Shown here one piece after another: positions 18,514 through 28,004 of a stretch of 64,000 nucleotides of DNA; position 1 is the first letter of the stretch; the number at the start of each line of letters is the position of its first letter. This DNA is from Bryobacterales bacterium (GTDB lineage: Bacteria; Acidobacteriota; Terriglobia; Bryobacterales; Bryobacteraceae). The translations under genes and the position numbers were made by a program. The stretch is from assembly GCA_003170915.1 (NCBI GenBank), contig PMYB01000127.1:45566-109565 (forward strand), written 5' to 3'. The notes under the pieces were generated by a model. The model had not been told where the DNA came from. It made no database searches and saw only the letters and a program-made list of their open reading frames with translations.

Positions 18514-18768
18514 TCAGTTCACACTCACCGTCGATGGCGGCAGCGTCCCCGCGAAATAATCGCACACACCAGAGTGTCTGACGAGCGCCGCTCCCAGCAT
18601 GGCCGCGTGCTCCGGCGGGAAGACAAACGCCAGCCAGCCGTGTTCGGGATGGTGCACCTGGAGAATACTGCCGTTTTTGGCGTTCGTGATATCCACCCAC
18701 CATGGCGGGGTGAAGATGGCAGTAAAGGTGCCTTTTGGCCTTGTATCGAGAACATTCTCATCCGCCAT
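18514..18768 (-). CDS. Small orphan protein, paralog copy 3
   Basis: MADENVLDTRPKGTFTAIFTPPWWVDITNAKNGSILQVHHPEHGWLAFVF…PPSTVSVN. Confidence 0.7.
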   Translation of the reverse strand: MADENVLDTRPKGTFTAIFTPPWWVDITNAKNGSILQVHHPEHGWLAFVFPPEHAAMLGAALVRHSGVCDYFAGTLPPSTVSVN

Positions 18769-18802
18769 TGCATTCCTCCCTCGCAGATTCACGAACCACG
18801 CA

Positions 18803-21800
18803 TCAGAACTTCGTCCCCGGCACCGAAGGCGGACTGCGCACCGATGCGGTCGGGCGCACCTCATCCGTGTTCCTGTCCTTGCGCTGGCCCGGCGCGTTGC
18901 GCCACGGGCTTGGGCTTCGTCTCTCGGGCCGCGTGTCCACACCAGCCGCTCTTTCATCACCGCCGGTGTCGGCGTCAGCTTCGGAACCCCCCTCCGGCCC
19001 GTCTTCGGGCGCAATCTGCCTCTCGCCCTTGTCGAGATCGAGCGCTGCGTTCAGTTCGGCCTGGCGGCCCAGCAGCTCCTTAAGCCGCGCCTCGTGCTCG
19101 AAAGCTTTACCCGCCTGCTCCTGAAAATCCCCCAGCATCTTCTCGGCGCGGGCCGCGCGTTCTTGTTCGTCCGCCACGGCCTTGTCGAGGCCGCGCAGCG
19201 CATATTCGATGCTCTGCATCGTGCCGACCGGATTCTCCGCGTTCAACTGCGCCTTGTAGATCCCCGCGCCCCGGATGAACATCTCCGGCATTCGTTCGTC
19301 TTCCGCGTCGTTCCCCCCTGCCACGCCGAAGCCCCTCTGCGAAGGCGGGTGCCCCCGGCTCAGTATCTCGAAGCCGCGGAATAATCCACGCACCTGCAGG
19401 GTCTGGTCGTCCCGCCACGACAGCACCACCTGCGTGAGCGCCGCCGCTCCTTCCTCGCGCGCGCCCTTGCCGGAATAGACAAGGTTGCCGACGAGCATGG
19501 AGAACTCGTCGCCGGAATGCCCGTCGCGGGTTGTGGCATCGGCTGACAGCCGTTTGATCCTCTCCTGCCTGTCTTTGATCTCGGAGGGCAGCGAGCGAAT
19601 TTGCAGGCGGATGCTGTGCTGCTGGTTGAGATGCGCCGCCCGCAACTGGTCCAGCTTGCGAACCTCGGTATCGATCTTGACCTTTTCCATCACCGCCGGA
19701 TTGCCCGAGGCGATGGCCTTGATTTCCGCGTAGGTGAGGGCGCCGCCGTCGAGATCCTCGGCCGAGCGCACCGACGTGTGGCCGTTCATCACCTGCTGGA
19801 TAAAGCGGGCTTTGGTCTCCAGGGTCTGCCACATATAGGCGTCGAACGAGCCTTCTGTCACGTACCGGAATATCCGCACCTCGCCATTGAGATTGCCCTG
19901 CCGCAGAATGCGCCCCTCGCGCTGCTCGATGTCTCGGGGCCGCCACGGCGCGTCGAGGTGATGCAGGGCGGCGAGCCGCTGCTGCACGTTCGTCCCCGCC
20001 CCCATCTTTTCCGTCGAGCCGATCAGGATACGCACCCTGCCCGCGTTCACCGAATCGAACAGCAGCTTCTTTTCCGCATCGGTGTCGGCGTCGTGAATGA
20101 AGGCAATATCCGCCTGCGGCACGCCTGCCTCGATCAGTTTTGTCCGGACCTCATCGTAGACGTTGAAGCGGCCAGCATGGGACGTAGAGCGGTCCGGCGT
20201 CGAGAGATCGCAGAACACAAGCTGGGTTGACCGCGCACTGCTTGTGTCCGTCCACACTTTCCGGATGCGATCCACGGCCAGGCTCAGCTTCGTATCAGGT
20301 TCCGGCCCTGCGAGGGAATCCACCAGCCGCATATCAAGCGCAGCCTTGCGGCCCTCGCCCGTGATCTTCAGCATGTTGTCAACGGAAGGATCGACCCGCG
20401 CCGTGCGCAGCCGCTCGGCGCGCTCCGTCAGCGTCCTGATAAACGCCTTCAGCGGCTCAGACGCGGGAGCCGCGGCGATCTGCGGCTTGCCGCCCGCCAC
20501 CGCGGGGCACGGCAGGTTCAGCATGTCGGCGGTCTGCACGTCGGCGAAGGTCCGAAACATCGAGAGCAGTTCGGGCAGGTTGATGAATTTCGCAAAGCGC
20601 GTGTGCATGCGGTAGCCCGAGCCGTCGGGCGCCAGCTCAAGCGCCGTCACCGCTTCCGCGAAATTAGCCGCCCACGCATCGAAATGCGCCACGCCGCGTT
20701 CCTTGAGAAGATCGGGAGCCAGGTAGCGCAGCATCGTATACATCTCGGCCATGGTGTTCGAGATGGGCGTGCCGGTCGCAAAGACGACGCCCCGCCCGGA
20801 ATTGATCTCGCGCACATAGCGGGTCTTGATGTACATGTCGAGCGCCCGGTTGCTCTCCGAATTCGGCAATCCCGCGATGCGGTTCATTTTCGTGGTGTAG
20901 AACAGGTTTTTGTAGAGATCGGCTTCATCGACGAAGATCTGGTCCACGCCCAGCTCCTCGAAGGTGAGCGCATTGTCCTTTCCCTCGCGGTCGGCGCGCT
21001 CCTTGAGCTTGGCGACGAAGCGCTTTTTGGCTTTCTCCAGTTCCTTCACCAGCCGGGGGTTGTCGCCCCGATCCGCCTTGGCCTCGAGGATCGCCGCCTC
21101 CAGCTCCTCGACCTGCTCCTCGACAAAACGTTTGAACAGCTTGTCCGATACCGGTAAAAACTCGAACGAGCGGTGCGAGACGATCACGGCGTCATAGTTT
21201 CCGCTCGCGATCCGGGCCATCGCCCGCTGACGGTTGCCCGCCGCGAAATGCTCCCGCCCGGCGATGAACAGGCAGGCCTGCGGATACAGCTTGAGGAACT
21301 CCGCGCCCCATTGCTCGACCAGATGATTGGGCACCACGAACATTGGTTTTTTCGCGAGGCCGAGACGGCGCATTTCCATGGCGGCCGCCGCCATCGTCCA
21401 GGTTTTGCCGGCCCCGACGACGTGCGCCAGCAGCGTGCTGCCGCTTTGCACGATGCGCCAGACGGCGGCCTTCTGATGACGCGACAGGTCCCCGTCGCGC
21501 AGATACTCCCGGTTCATGCCGGGCAGTTGCAGGTGAGATCCGTCGAAGCTGCGCAGGCGCAGATTGTTGAAACGGTCGTTATACTCGCGGGCCAGCCGCG
21601 CCGCCCGCGCGCTGTCTTCCCAGACCCACTCCCGGAAGCGATCCTTCAACTGCTGCTGCTTTTCACGCGCGGCCACCGTCTCCTGCTGGTTGATGACCCG
21701 CGACCCGTCCGGCTGCTGGTCATAGGATGTGGGCACACGGCCGTTGAGCGCCTGCTCGATCAGCTCGGAGGCGCGAAACCGCGCCGTGCCGTGGCTCGTG

Positions 21801-24325
21801 GTGTTGGCGACGCTGTATTTCTCCCCGCCGTCGATCTCGACGGTCCAGGTCGCGATCGCCGGAGCGTGCGCCACGCGCGCGTTACGCGGCACGGTGTCGA
21901 GCAGCCCGGCCACGAAATCCCGGATGTCGCTTGCCGGAATCCACGAGGACCCGAGCCGGGCCTCAATGTCGCCCGGCTCCAGATCGGCAGGCTGTACGGC
22001 TTTCAGCGCCTCGATGTTGCGCTCGAAGTGCGGATCGAGCCCGGCCGCCGCTGTGGCCACCGCCAGCTTGCGCCGCACGTCGCCGCTTAAGTAACGGTCG
22101 GCGGTTTCCCATAGCCCGCCCTCCGGATTGCAATAGACGAGGCTCCCCAGCTCGCGCTGTAATTGCCGGGCCGTACGGCCCGTCACCTGTTCCATGCGCG
22201 GCCAGTGAATCTCTCCGGTCTCGTTCAGGGAGACCGCGAGCGCCTCCGCCGCCGTCTCGACATGCGCGATAGGTTTATAGCGCTCCAGCGTCCGCCGCTC
22301 GAAGATGGCGGTCTTGCGGGCACGCCTGCTCTCGGGATCGTAGACCTCTAGGGAGAGTAATAAGGGCTGGTCGGGATCGCCGGCAAAGGCCTTGACGTTC
22401 TCGCGCGACGACAGCGGCCCGTGCCGGCTGACAAAGGAATCGTAGATGTCGTTCAGCAGCCGCCGCGCCGCGGCGATGCGTTCCTCCTGGGCATCGTCGG
22501 GCGGCGCATCGTCGAGCTGCGTGCGGAAGACGACGCGGACGGCGTCCCGCACTGCCAGCATGCCGCGGATGCGCCACGCCACCGCCCCCGGCACTGCTGC
22601 CCGCTCGAATGCCGCGCCCCGGCGGATCGCCAGCAGCCCGTCGCGGATGGCATAGGCGCCGTCCTTCACATCCGTGCCGTCTGTTTCAGCCAGGTCGCCG
22701 GTCTCAGGCGGCGGACGGGCGCGGTCCGGCCCCGTGTTTCGGGACGCGCAGATACCCTGCGGCAGCGATGCCACGGCTTGTTTCAGAAGCTCCGCCGACA
22801 GCTCGCCCGCGAGCGTCGGCTCGCGGTCCCGGTACATCGTGCCTTCCAGCCGCATCTGGCCCAGCATCATCTCCGGATGACGCGCGAAATACTCGTTGAC
22901 GGCAACGGCCCCGTCCGGCGTGAAGATGGTGGAGAGTTCCCGCCAGGCTTCACTTCGTGGCGCGGCTCCCGGTGTCCGCTTTTGCAGAAACAGAATGTCG
23001 GTTGTGACTTCAGTGCCCGCGTTCGCCTGGAACGCCGTGTTGGGAAGCCGGATGGCGCCGACCAGATCGGCGCGCTCCGCGAGATACCGCCGCATCGTCG
23101 AATCCTGCTTGTCCATCGTGTAGCGGCTGGTGATGAGGGCCATCACGCCCCCGGTGCGCAGCTTGTCGAGCGACTTCGCCAGGAAGTAATCGTGGATCGT
23201 CCGCGTCACCGGGGAATGGCGGTAAGCGGGATCGTGCACCGGATAGTTTCCGAAGGGGATGTTGCCGATCACCGCGTCGAAGAAATTACCCGGCAGCCCC
23301 GTCTCCTCGAACCCCTTCGCGAATATCGTGGCGTCCGGATAAAGCTGTTTTGCTATTCGCGCCGTGATTGAGTCCAGTTCGACGCCCGTGCGCCGGCAGC
23401 CGGGCAGCAGGGATTCCGGCATCAGGCCGAAGAAATGCCCGACGCCCATCGATGGCTCAAGGATCTGAGCGCTCGCGCCAAGCCCGAAGCGCTCCATGGC
23501 TTCCCACAGGGCCTGGATCACCATCGGCGACGTGAAGTGGGCGTTCGGGGTCGAGGCGCGCGCCGAGTCGTATTCTTCAGGGGCCAGGTGCGCCCGCACC
23601 TCGCGGGCGATCTCCGCCCAGTCGCTGCGGGGATACGGATGGAAGACATTCGACAGGGCGCCCCAGCCGCTGTAGCGGGCGAGGACAGATTTCTCGTTTT
23701 CGGTTGGTTGCCGGCTTTCGTCTTCGACCAGCCTGAGCGTGCGGATCGCCGCGATGTTGTCGCGGGCCTTTTCCTTCAGCCCGCCCTGCCCGATCCTGTG
23801 CGCCTCGTTTATCCGGAAGTCCCGCGGCGGCGGCCTCGCGGCCGGCTCCGGTTCGATGTCGTGGATCTCGATGTCCCGGACTTCGATGTCCCGGACGGGC
23901 AGGTCTCTGCCGGCGGGAGGTTCCCGCTCTGGTTCTAGCTCTGGTTCTAGCTCTGGTCCTCGCTCTTGTTCTCTCCCTGGGGCAACGCCCACTCCTCCCT
24001 CGCCAGTTCCCACGCCGCCTGATAGTCCATCTTCTTCACCGAGACCAGCTCGTACAGCAGGTCGCCCGTCCGGGTCTGTGCCTCGAACACCGCCTGCTCC
24101 AGGCGATTCTCCTTTTCCAGATCCCGCACCATTTGCGGGCAATGCTCCTGCCAGTGCTTCAGGATCACTTCGCCGAGCGCTGTCCTTTCCATCGTTTCCT
24201 TCATGGGCAACCTCCGCCGGTGCTGAAGCCGTCGATTCTACGGGATCGTCCGTGAACAAAGCAAGCTGGTTGAAATGCACCCGTATAGACACACGGCCGG
24301 CTTTGCTCCCGCGAAATGTCTGCAT
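18803..24325 (-). CDS. Giant N6-adenine methylase / DEAD-like helicase fusion protein (mobile-element type)
   Basis: Methylase motif ILEPSMGVGHFFG…VIGNIPFGNY; helicase VVGAGKTWTMAAAAMEM, IFVDEADLYKN, EQREGRILRQGN; true start uncertain (see overlap with 23947..24204). Confidence 0.85.
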   Translation of the reverse strand: MQTFRGSKAGRVSIRVHFNQLALFTDDPVESTASAPAEVAHEGNDGKDSARRSDPEALAGALPANGAGSGKGESPGAGGVRGTDPDGRPAVRAGLGEEDGLSGGVGTGEGGVGVAPGREQERGPELEPELEPEREPPAGRDLPVRDIEVRDIEIHDIEPEPAARPPPRDFRINEAHRIGQGGLKEKARDNIAAIRTLRLVEDESRQPTENEKSVLARYSGWGALSNVFHPYPRSDWAEIAREVRAHLAPEEYDSARASTPNAHFTSPMVIQALWEAMERFGLGASAQILEPSMGVGHFFGLMPESLLPGCRRTGVELDSITARIAKQLYPDATIFAKGFEETGLPGNFFDAVIGNIPFGNYPVHDPAYRHSPVTRTIHDYFLAKSLDKLRTGGVMALITSRYTMDKQDSTMRRYLAERADLVGAIRLPNTAFQANAGTEVTTDILFLQKRTPGAAPRSEAWRELSTIFTPDGAVAVNEYFARHPEMMLGQMRLEGTMYRDREPTLAGELSAELLKQAVASLPQGICASRNTGPDRARPPPETGDLAETDGTDVKDGAYAIRDGLLAIRRGAAFERAAVPGAVAWRIRGMLAVRDAVRVVFRTQLDDAPPDDAQEERIAAARRLLNDIYDSFVSRHGPLSSRENVKAFAGDPDQPLLLSLEVYDPESRRARKTAIFERRTLERYKPIAHVETAAEALAVSLNETGEIHWPRMEQVTGRTARQLQRELGSLVYCNPEGGLWETADRYLSGDVRRKLAVATAAAGLDPHFERNIEALKAVQPADLEPGDIEARLGSSWIPASDIRDFVAGLLDTVPRNARVAHAPAIATWTVEIDGGEKYSVANTTSHGTARFRASELIEQALNGRVPTSYDQQPDGSRVINQQETVAAREKQQQLKDRFREWVWEDSARAARLAREYNDRFNNLRLRSFDGSHLQLPGMNREYLRDGDLSRHQKAAVWRIVQSGSTLLAHVVGAGKTWTMAAAAMEMRRLGLAKKPMFVVPNHLVEQWGAEFLKLYPQACLFIAGREHFAAGNRQRAMARIASGNYDAVIVSHRSFEFLPVSDKLFKRFVEEQVEELEAAILEAKADRGDNPRLVKELEKAKKRFVAKLKERADREGKDNALTFEELGVDQIFVDEADLYKNLFYTTKMNRIAGLPNSESNRALDMYIKTRYVREINSGRGVVFATGTPISNTMAEMYTMLRYLAPDLLKERGVAHFDAWAANFAEAVTALELAPDGSGYRMHTRFAKFINLPELLSMFRTFADVQTADMLNLPCPAVAGGKPQIAAAPASEPLKAFIRTLTERAERLRTARVDPSVDNMLKITGEGRKAALDMRLVDSLAGPEPDTKLSLAVDRIRKVWTDTSSARSTQLVFCDLSTPDRSTSHAGRFNVYDEVRTKLIEAGVPQADIAFIHDADTDAEKKLLFDSVNAGRVRILIGSTEKMGAGTNVQQRLAALHHLDAPWRPRDIEQREGRILRQGNLNGEVRIFRYVTEGSFDAYMWQTLETKARFIQQVMNGHTSVRSAEDLDGGALTYAEIKAIASGNPAVMEKVKIDTEVRKLDQLRAAHLNQQHSIRLQIRSLPSEIKDRQERIKRLSADATTRDGHSGDEFSMLVGNLVYSGKGAREEGAAALTQVVLSWRDDQTLQVRGLFRGFEILSRGHPPSQRGFGVAGGNDAEDERMPEMFIRGAGIYKAQLNAENPVGTMQSIEYALRGLDKAVADEQERAARAEKMLGDFQEQAGKAFEHEARLKELLGRQAELNAALDLDKGERQIAPEDGPEGGSEADADTGGDERAAGVDTRPERRSPSPWRNAPGQRKDRNTDEVRPTASVRSPPSVPGTKF
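23947..24204 (-). CDS. Small conserved-looking protein overlapping the 5' end of the giant helicase ORF
   Basis: MKETMERTALGEVILKHWQEHCPQMVRDLEKENRLEQAVFEAQTRTGDLLYELVSVKKMDYQAAWELAREEWALPQGENKSEDQS; balanced globular composition. Confidence 0.6.
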   Translation of the reverse strand: MKETMERTALGEVILKHWQEHCPQMVRDLEKENRLEQAVFEAQTRTGDLLYELVSVKKMDYQAAWELAREEWALPQGENKSEDQS

Positions 24326-24494
24326 CGCCTTCTCCTGACGGCATCACTACAATCCGGCGTTTATGAGTTCTACACGTTACCCGCTGGGGTTGTATATAAA
24401 CCAGCCTATTCCCCAAGGTTGAACAATTCGTTAACGGGGTCTTTGCGCCTCGGTGTTCCCCAGTGTTTTCGGCGTGCCGCCGAGGGCCGGCGGC

Positions 24495-24560
24495 CGGGCT
24501 CTAGGCGCTTCGCGCCCCGAGCCTTGCGTCTCGGCCATCCGGTGACGATCCCTCACGCAG
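24495..24560. repeat. Structured dispersed repeat, copy R2
   Basis: GGGCTCTAGGCGCTTCGCGCCCCGAGCC…TCTCGGCCATCCGGTGACGATCCCTCACGC. Confidence 0.65.
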
Positions 24561-24687
24561 GAACGCTATCCGTGACAGAACTCGGGTCTGTGAATCCGTC
24601 GAAGCGCATTCAGGTCTTGGTTGTGGTGGGCTTCTTATCTTCACCAATGCCTCGACATGCGGGGCATGAAGAAAGATAATTAAGAAC

Positions 24688-24996
24688 GTGATCGTTCCTG
24701 TCGGGCCTTCGGGCTTCAGTCAGCAAATCGGCGTGAATGCGGTCGGGTTTCCGATCTACGTGTACTTCGACAGGCAGACGAACACCTACCATTACGTTGT
24801 CGTGCTCCCCAACGGAAGGGCGATCTATACGAACGAGCGCGGCGAGCCGGTCGCAGCGACTCCGGCGAAACCAATTCTGCCCCTGGCCGTACTCGGCGGC
24901 TCGGTGGGCTTTCTGGCGGGTGGCCCAGTGGGCGTCCTGATCGGGGCGCTTCTCGGCGCCCTGGCCGGGGAAAACTTGGGCGGGAACAAGAAATGA
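24688..24996 (+). CDS. Hypothetical protein with glycine-zipper-like C-terminus
   Basis: LAVLGGSVGFLAGGPVGVLIGALLGALAGENLGG. Confidence 0.6.
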   Translation: MIVPVGPSGFSQQIGVNAVGFPIYVYFDRQTNTYHYVVVLPNGRAIYTNERGEPVAATPAKPILPLAVLGGSVGFLAGGPVGVLIGALLGALAGENLGGNKK

Positions 24997-25427
24997 ACGG
25001 CGCCGCTCAATATCCCGGCCTCGATCACTTTGGCCGCACCTTCATTCAACTTTTCGACTACCGAATCGCGGCCCTGATGGCCCTGTTCCTTACGCTGATT
25101 GGCGTCGCCATACACCGCAAACGGGCGGGCGTAATGCCTTCCATGCCGGCAACGCTAAATGCCTGCGTGGGGTTCCTGTCCATCTTCGGCGGCCTGGCGA
25201 TCGGCGTCATCCTGCTCTTTACTAACCCGCCAGCATTCGATCTGCTGTCGCATGAGTCTCTGGGCTTGATCGGCGTTGTGACGCTGCTCTCGACGCTGTA
25301 TCTCGGCGTGACGCAAATCCGCGCGAACCTGTTTCCGCCAGCACCACCCTCGCGGGAACCGGAGGCAGACCCCTCAAAAGAAGCTTCAACTGTTCACCTT
25401 CCGGCGAAACACGAGCCGAATCCTTGA
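24993..25427 (+). CDS. Hypothetical membrane protein
   Basis: Several TM stretches; 4-bp overlap with the previous ORF. Confidence 0.6.
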   Translation: MNGAAQYPGLDHFGRTFIQLFDYRIAALMALFLTLIGVAIHRKRAGVMPSMPATLNACVGFLSIFGGLAIGVILLFTNPPAFDLLSHESLGLIGVVTLLSTLYLGVTQIRANLFPPAPPSREPEADPSKEASTVHLPAKHEPNP

Positions 25428-25455
25428 GAGACGCCGCGCCGGGGCCGGCGGGCCA

Positions 25456-26103
25456 TCACCGAACCTGCTCATCGAGAAATCTGTGGACCTTGGCCCACTC
25501 CAATGGGATCGCGTTCCACCTCTCCGGAAATTTCGCTCTTACCAGGGGCGATGGATGATCCGAAGCGAGTAGCGGCAGAGCCGTAGTTTTGAGGTAACGC
25601 TCAGCCCCGGCCGCCCTCTTTCCCACCAGGACAACCGCTCGCAATTCAGGCAGCAGGCCAATCAATTCCTTCACGCAGGCTGTTCCCTCGCGTAGTTCCT
25701 GCCGCGTCACCTTTCTCGTGTAGTTCCACCACGGAATTACGTTCCATGTGACTGTTAACCTTCGCGCTATACCTGCCTGTTCCATGAACCTGAACGTGGC
25801 TTCTGCGGTGGGATCGTCGTTGTTGCGGCTAATGAACCCGGAGCCTGACCGCATGCTCCCGCCCCGCTCCGCCGTCATGGGGCCGGGCTTTTCGAACAGG
25901 AACAGCACTTGCGCCTCTACACCGCCATCGAGCGGGTCAAACTCGGGGACTTCCACGGAACCGCGGTCGCGCAGCCGGGCAGCGTAGCTGGTCAGCGGCG
26001 CTACATGCGGCAGGCTCAACATGCTCCTGCGCCGCTCCCGCACGCCCGCATCGCGCATTGATCGCGGACCGTCATCGCCTGGCACGTCCTTCGGTCCATC
26101 CAT
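25456..26103 (-). CDS. Uracil-DNA glycosylase-like protein
   Basis: VLFLFEKPGPMT…TVTWNVIPWWNYTRK…AVVLVGKRAAGA…LLASDHPSPLVRA pattern. Confidence 0.75.
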   Translation of the reverse strand: MDGPKDVPGDDGPRSMRDAGVRERRRSMLSLPHVAPLTSYAARLRDRGSVEVPEFDPLDGGVEAQVLFLFEKPGPMTAERGGSMRSGSGFISRNNDDPTAEATFRFMEQAGIARRLTVTWNVIPWWNYTRKVTRQELREGTACVKELIGLLPELRAVVLVGKRAAGAERYLKTTALPLLASDHPSPLVRAKFPERWNAIPLEWAKVHRFLDEQVR

Positions 26104-26133
26104 TCATTTTCCTCCCGGCTTCCGCACGTTCAG

Positions 26134-26622
26134 CTATCCGGCAGCGTTCCTGTCATCAATCCAATCGACGATGGTCATGGCAGGCTTCTGGCGCTTCCTC
26201 GTTTCGCAAAGAATTAGTGCTCCGTAGCAGTATCCGAGCTGGGCACGGAACGCGTGTACTCGCATCCGGTCGCAATCGCTGCCTTCCGGGTTGGTAGTTT
26301 TCTTCAGTTCAAGCACAAGGAGATTCGGCCCGTCGGGGCCTCGCCGATGGACAATCACATCGGGAACAACAAAGGCCCTTCCTTCTTTATCCCAGCGATT
26401 GGCGCACTCTTCGGGCAATCCCAGCTTTTTGGGAATGTTTCCATCCCGGTTGTACTCGGCGTCAACGGCATACTCGGGAAACGCCTTCTGCAGGTAAATC
26501 ATCAACCGGGCTGCAATACAGCGCTCGCCGAGATTGTTCTCCAAAAGGTAGCCATCGTTGCTCACGACCTCGTGCAGGGCATCGTGCAGCCGTTTCTTAA
26601 CCTCTTCAGCCTCCATCGCCAT
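26134..26622 (-). CDS. PD-(D/E)XK nuclease-like hypothetical protein
   Basis: VVPDVIVHRRGPDGPNLLVLELKKT fits PD…ExK. Confidence 0.55.
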   Translation of the reverse strand: MAMEAEEVKKRLHDALHEVVSNDGYLLENNLGERCIAARLMIYLQKAFPEYAVDAEYNRDGNIPKKLGLPEECANRWDKEGRAFVVPDVIVHRRGPDGPNLLVLELKKTTNPEGSDCDRMRVHAFRAQLGYCYGALILCETRKRQKPAMTIVDWIDDRNAAG

Positions 26623-26941
26623 CTCCCTTCAAGACCATCTCAGCATCTTCCGTGCTGCCAAGCTACAGATCATCGGTGTTTCCGCACAAGCCTTTTGCAC
26701 CGCCAAACTTCCCCTGGCGGTTAATTACCCCTTTACGCTCAGCCCTGCCCTCTCCTTTTGCCGGTTTTTCAATTCATGACGCATCGTTGGCCGGGCGCGC
26801 CGGGCCGTCAACGGCCTGCCCGCTCCCAGGATTCCGTGTTGGCCGTATCCCCCGGATCAAGTCCGGGGTTGACCGCCCGGCTTACGCCCCCGGCCCTGTC
26901 TCTCCGCGTTTTGAAAAACCACTAGCAAAAGGAGAACTGTA

Positions 26942-27313
26942 ATGGGCGACAGAGCACTAATGATCTTTACCGATGGCAAGCAAGTTTCCCCCGTCATTTA
27001 CCTTCACTGGTCCGGATCTAAGGTACCGGACTTGCTGGAGCAGCATAAGGCGCTCATGGTGAGCCGTGGCGCCGATGTTCCTTACGCCGCGGCCCGATTT
27101 GTCGGGATCGTTCACGCCACAATGCCGGAGCAGAACCTGAGCTTGGGCATGTGGAACGCAGACCGCAGAATACGAACCGCCGTTACCCGCAGCGACGCCG
27201 ACGCCCTGACAGAATTCAGCCACGGCGATGCAGGCGTCGTTGTTGTCGATGTCACAGATTATTCCTGGAAGGCTTACGGCGGCTATCTTTCCAGCCAGAG
27301 GGGGCAGCAATGA
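26942..27313 (+). CDS. Hypothetical mobile-element protein
   Basis: ATG preceded by AAAAGGAGAACTGTA; three ORFs run with 4-bp overlaps (26942, 27310, 27534). Confidence 0.65.
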   Translation: MGDRALMIFTDGKQVSPVIYLHWSGSKVPDLLEQHKALMVSRGADVPYAAARFVGIVHATMPEQNLSLGMWNADRRIRTAVTRSDADALTEFSHGDAGVVVVDVTDYSWKAYGGYLSSQRGQQ

Positions 27314-27537
27314 CCGGCATCGACAACGACTTCGGTTTGAAATGCCCCGAGTGCGGCGCATCCGATGAGATCGATGTCTGTGCCGACGTCTGGGTTCGCT
27401 TATGCCCTGACGGCACCGACGTTACAGCCGCCGAGAACGGCGACACCGAATGGACTGACCACAGCGGTGCCAAGTGCTGTGCGTGCGGCTTTGGCGGCAA
27501 TGTCAGCGATTTCAGCAAAGCAGGAGGCCAGCCATGA
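27310..27537 (+). CDS. Small Cys-rich (zinc-binding-like) protein
   Basis: LKCPECGASDEIDVCADVWVRL…AKCCACGFGG; ATGA overlaps on both sides. Confidence 0.65.
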   Translation: MTGIDNDFGLKCPECGASDEIDVCADVWVRLCPDGTDVTAAENGDTEWTDHSGAKCCACGFGGNVSDFSKAGGQP

Positions 27538-28004
27538 CCGTCATCGACCTGTCCGATCAGCTTGACGATATCCGCCGCCGCTACCCGGAATACTGGAATT
27601 CCGACGAGGCCGTGCGCGAATTGCAGACCCTGTGGGGTGGCGCCGATTGCAACGATTGTGGCGTTTTCGAGCGCGACGAAACCATCCGCATCGAGATTGA
27701 CGGCCAGAAATCCTGGTACGGAGAACTGCGGATCGCCGTCGCGCCGAACGGCTGGCACGCCATAGCGACAAGCTACTGGTACGGCCAGGGCGGCGGCGGA
27801 TCATCGCCTTCCGTCTGGAACCGCACGGCCTGTACCACGCGCGACGAAGCCGTCGCCGCCGGCATCAACGAGCTGATCGCCACCTTCGAGGGTATCCGGG
27901 ACTGGAAAGGCTATGCACCGCAAAACCAGTCCGCGCTCGCGCAGCGCATGATCGAAACGCTCAAAGCCTGGCTGTCACACTCCCGCCAGTTGTCGCTTTT
28001 CTGA
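27534..28004 (+). CDS. Hypothetical mobile-element protein ending in QLSLF
   Basis: ORF of 156 aa; ATGA overlap with upstream ORF. Confidence 0.65.
   Translation: MTVIDLSDQLDDIRRRYPEYWNSDEAVRELQTLWGGADCNDCGVFERDETIRIEIDGQKSWYGELRIAVAPNGWHAIATSYWYGQGGGGSSPSVWNRTACTTRDEAVAAGINELIATFEGIRDWKGYAPQNQSALAQRMIETLKAWLSHSRQLSLF

Noticed and set aside
20603-22090. Several plus-strand ORFs inside the giant helicase gene
   Set aside because: Antisense frames of a well-supported methylase/helicase ORF; Arg/His/Pro-rich shadow composition.
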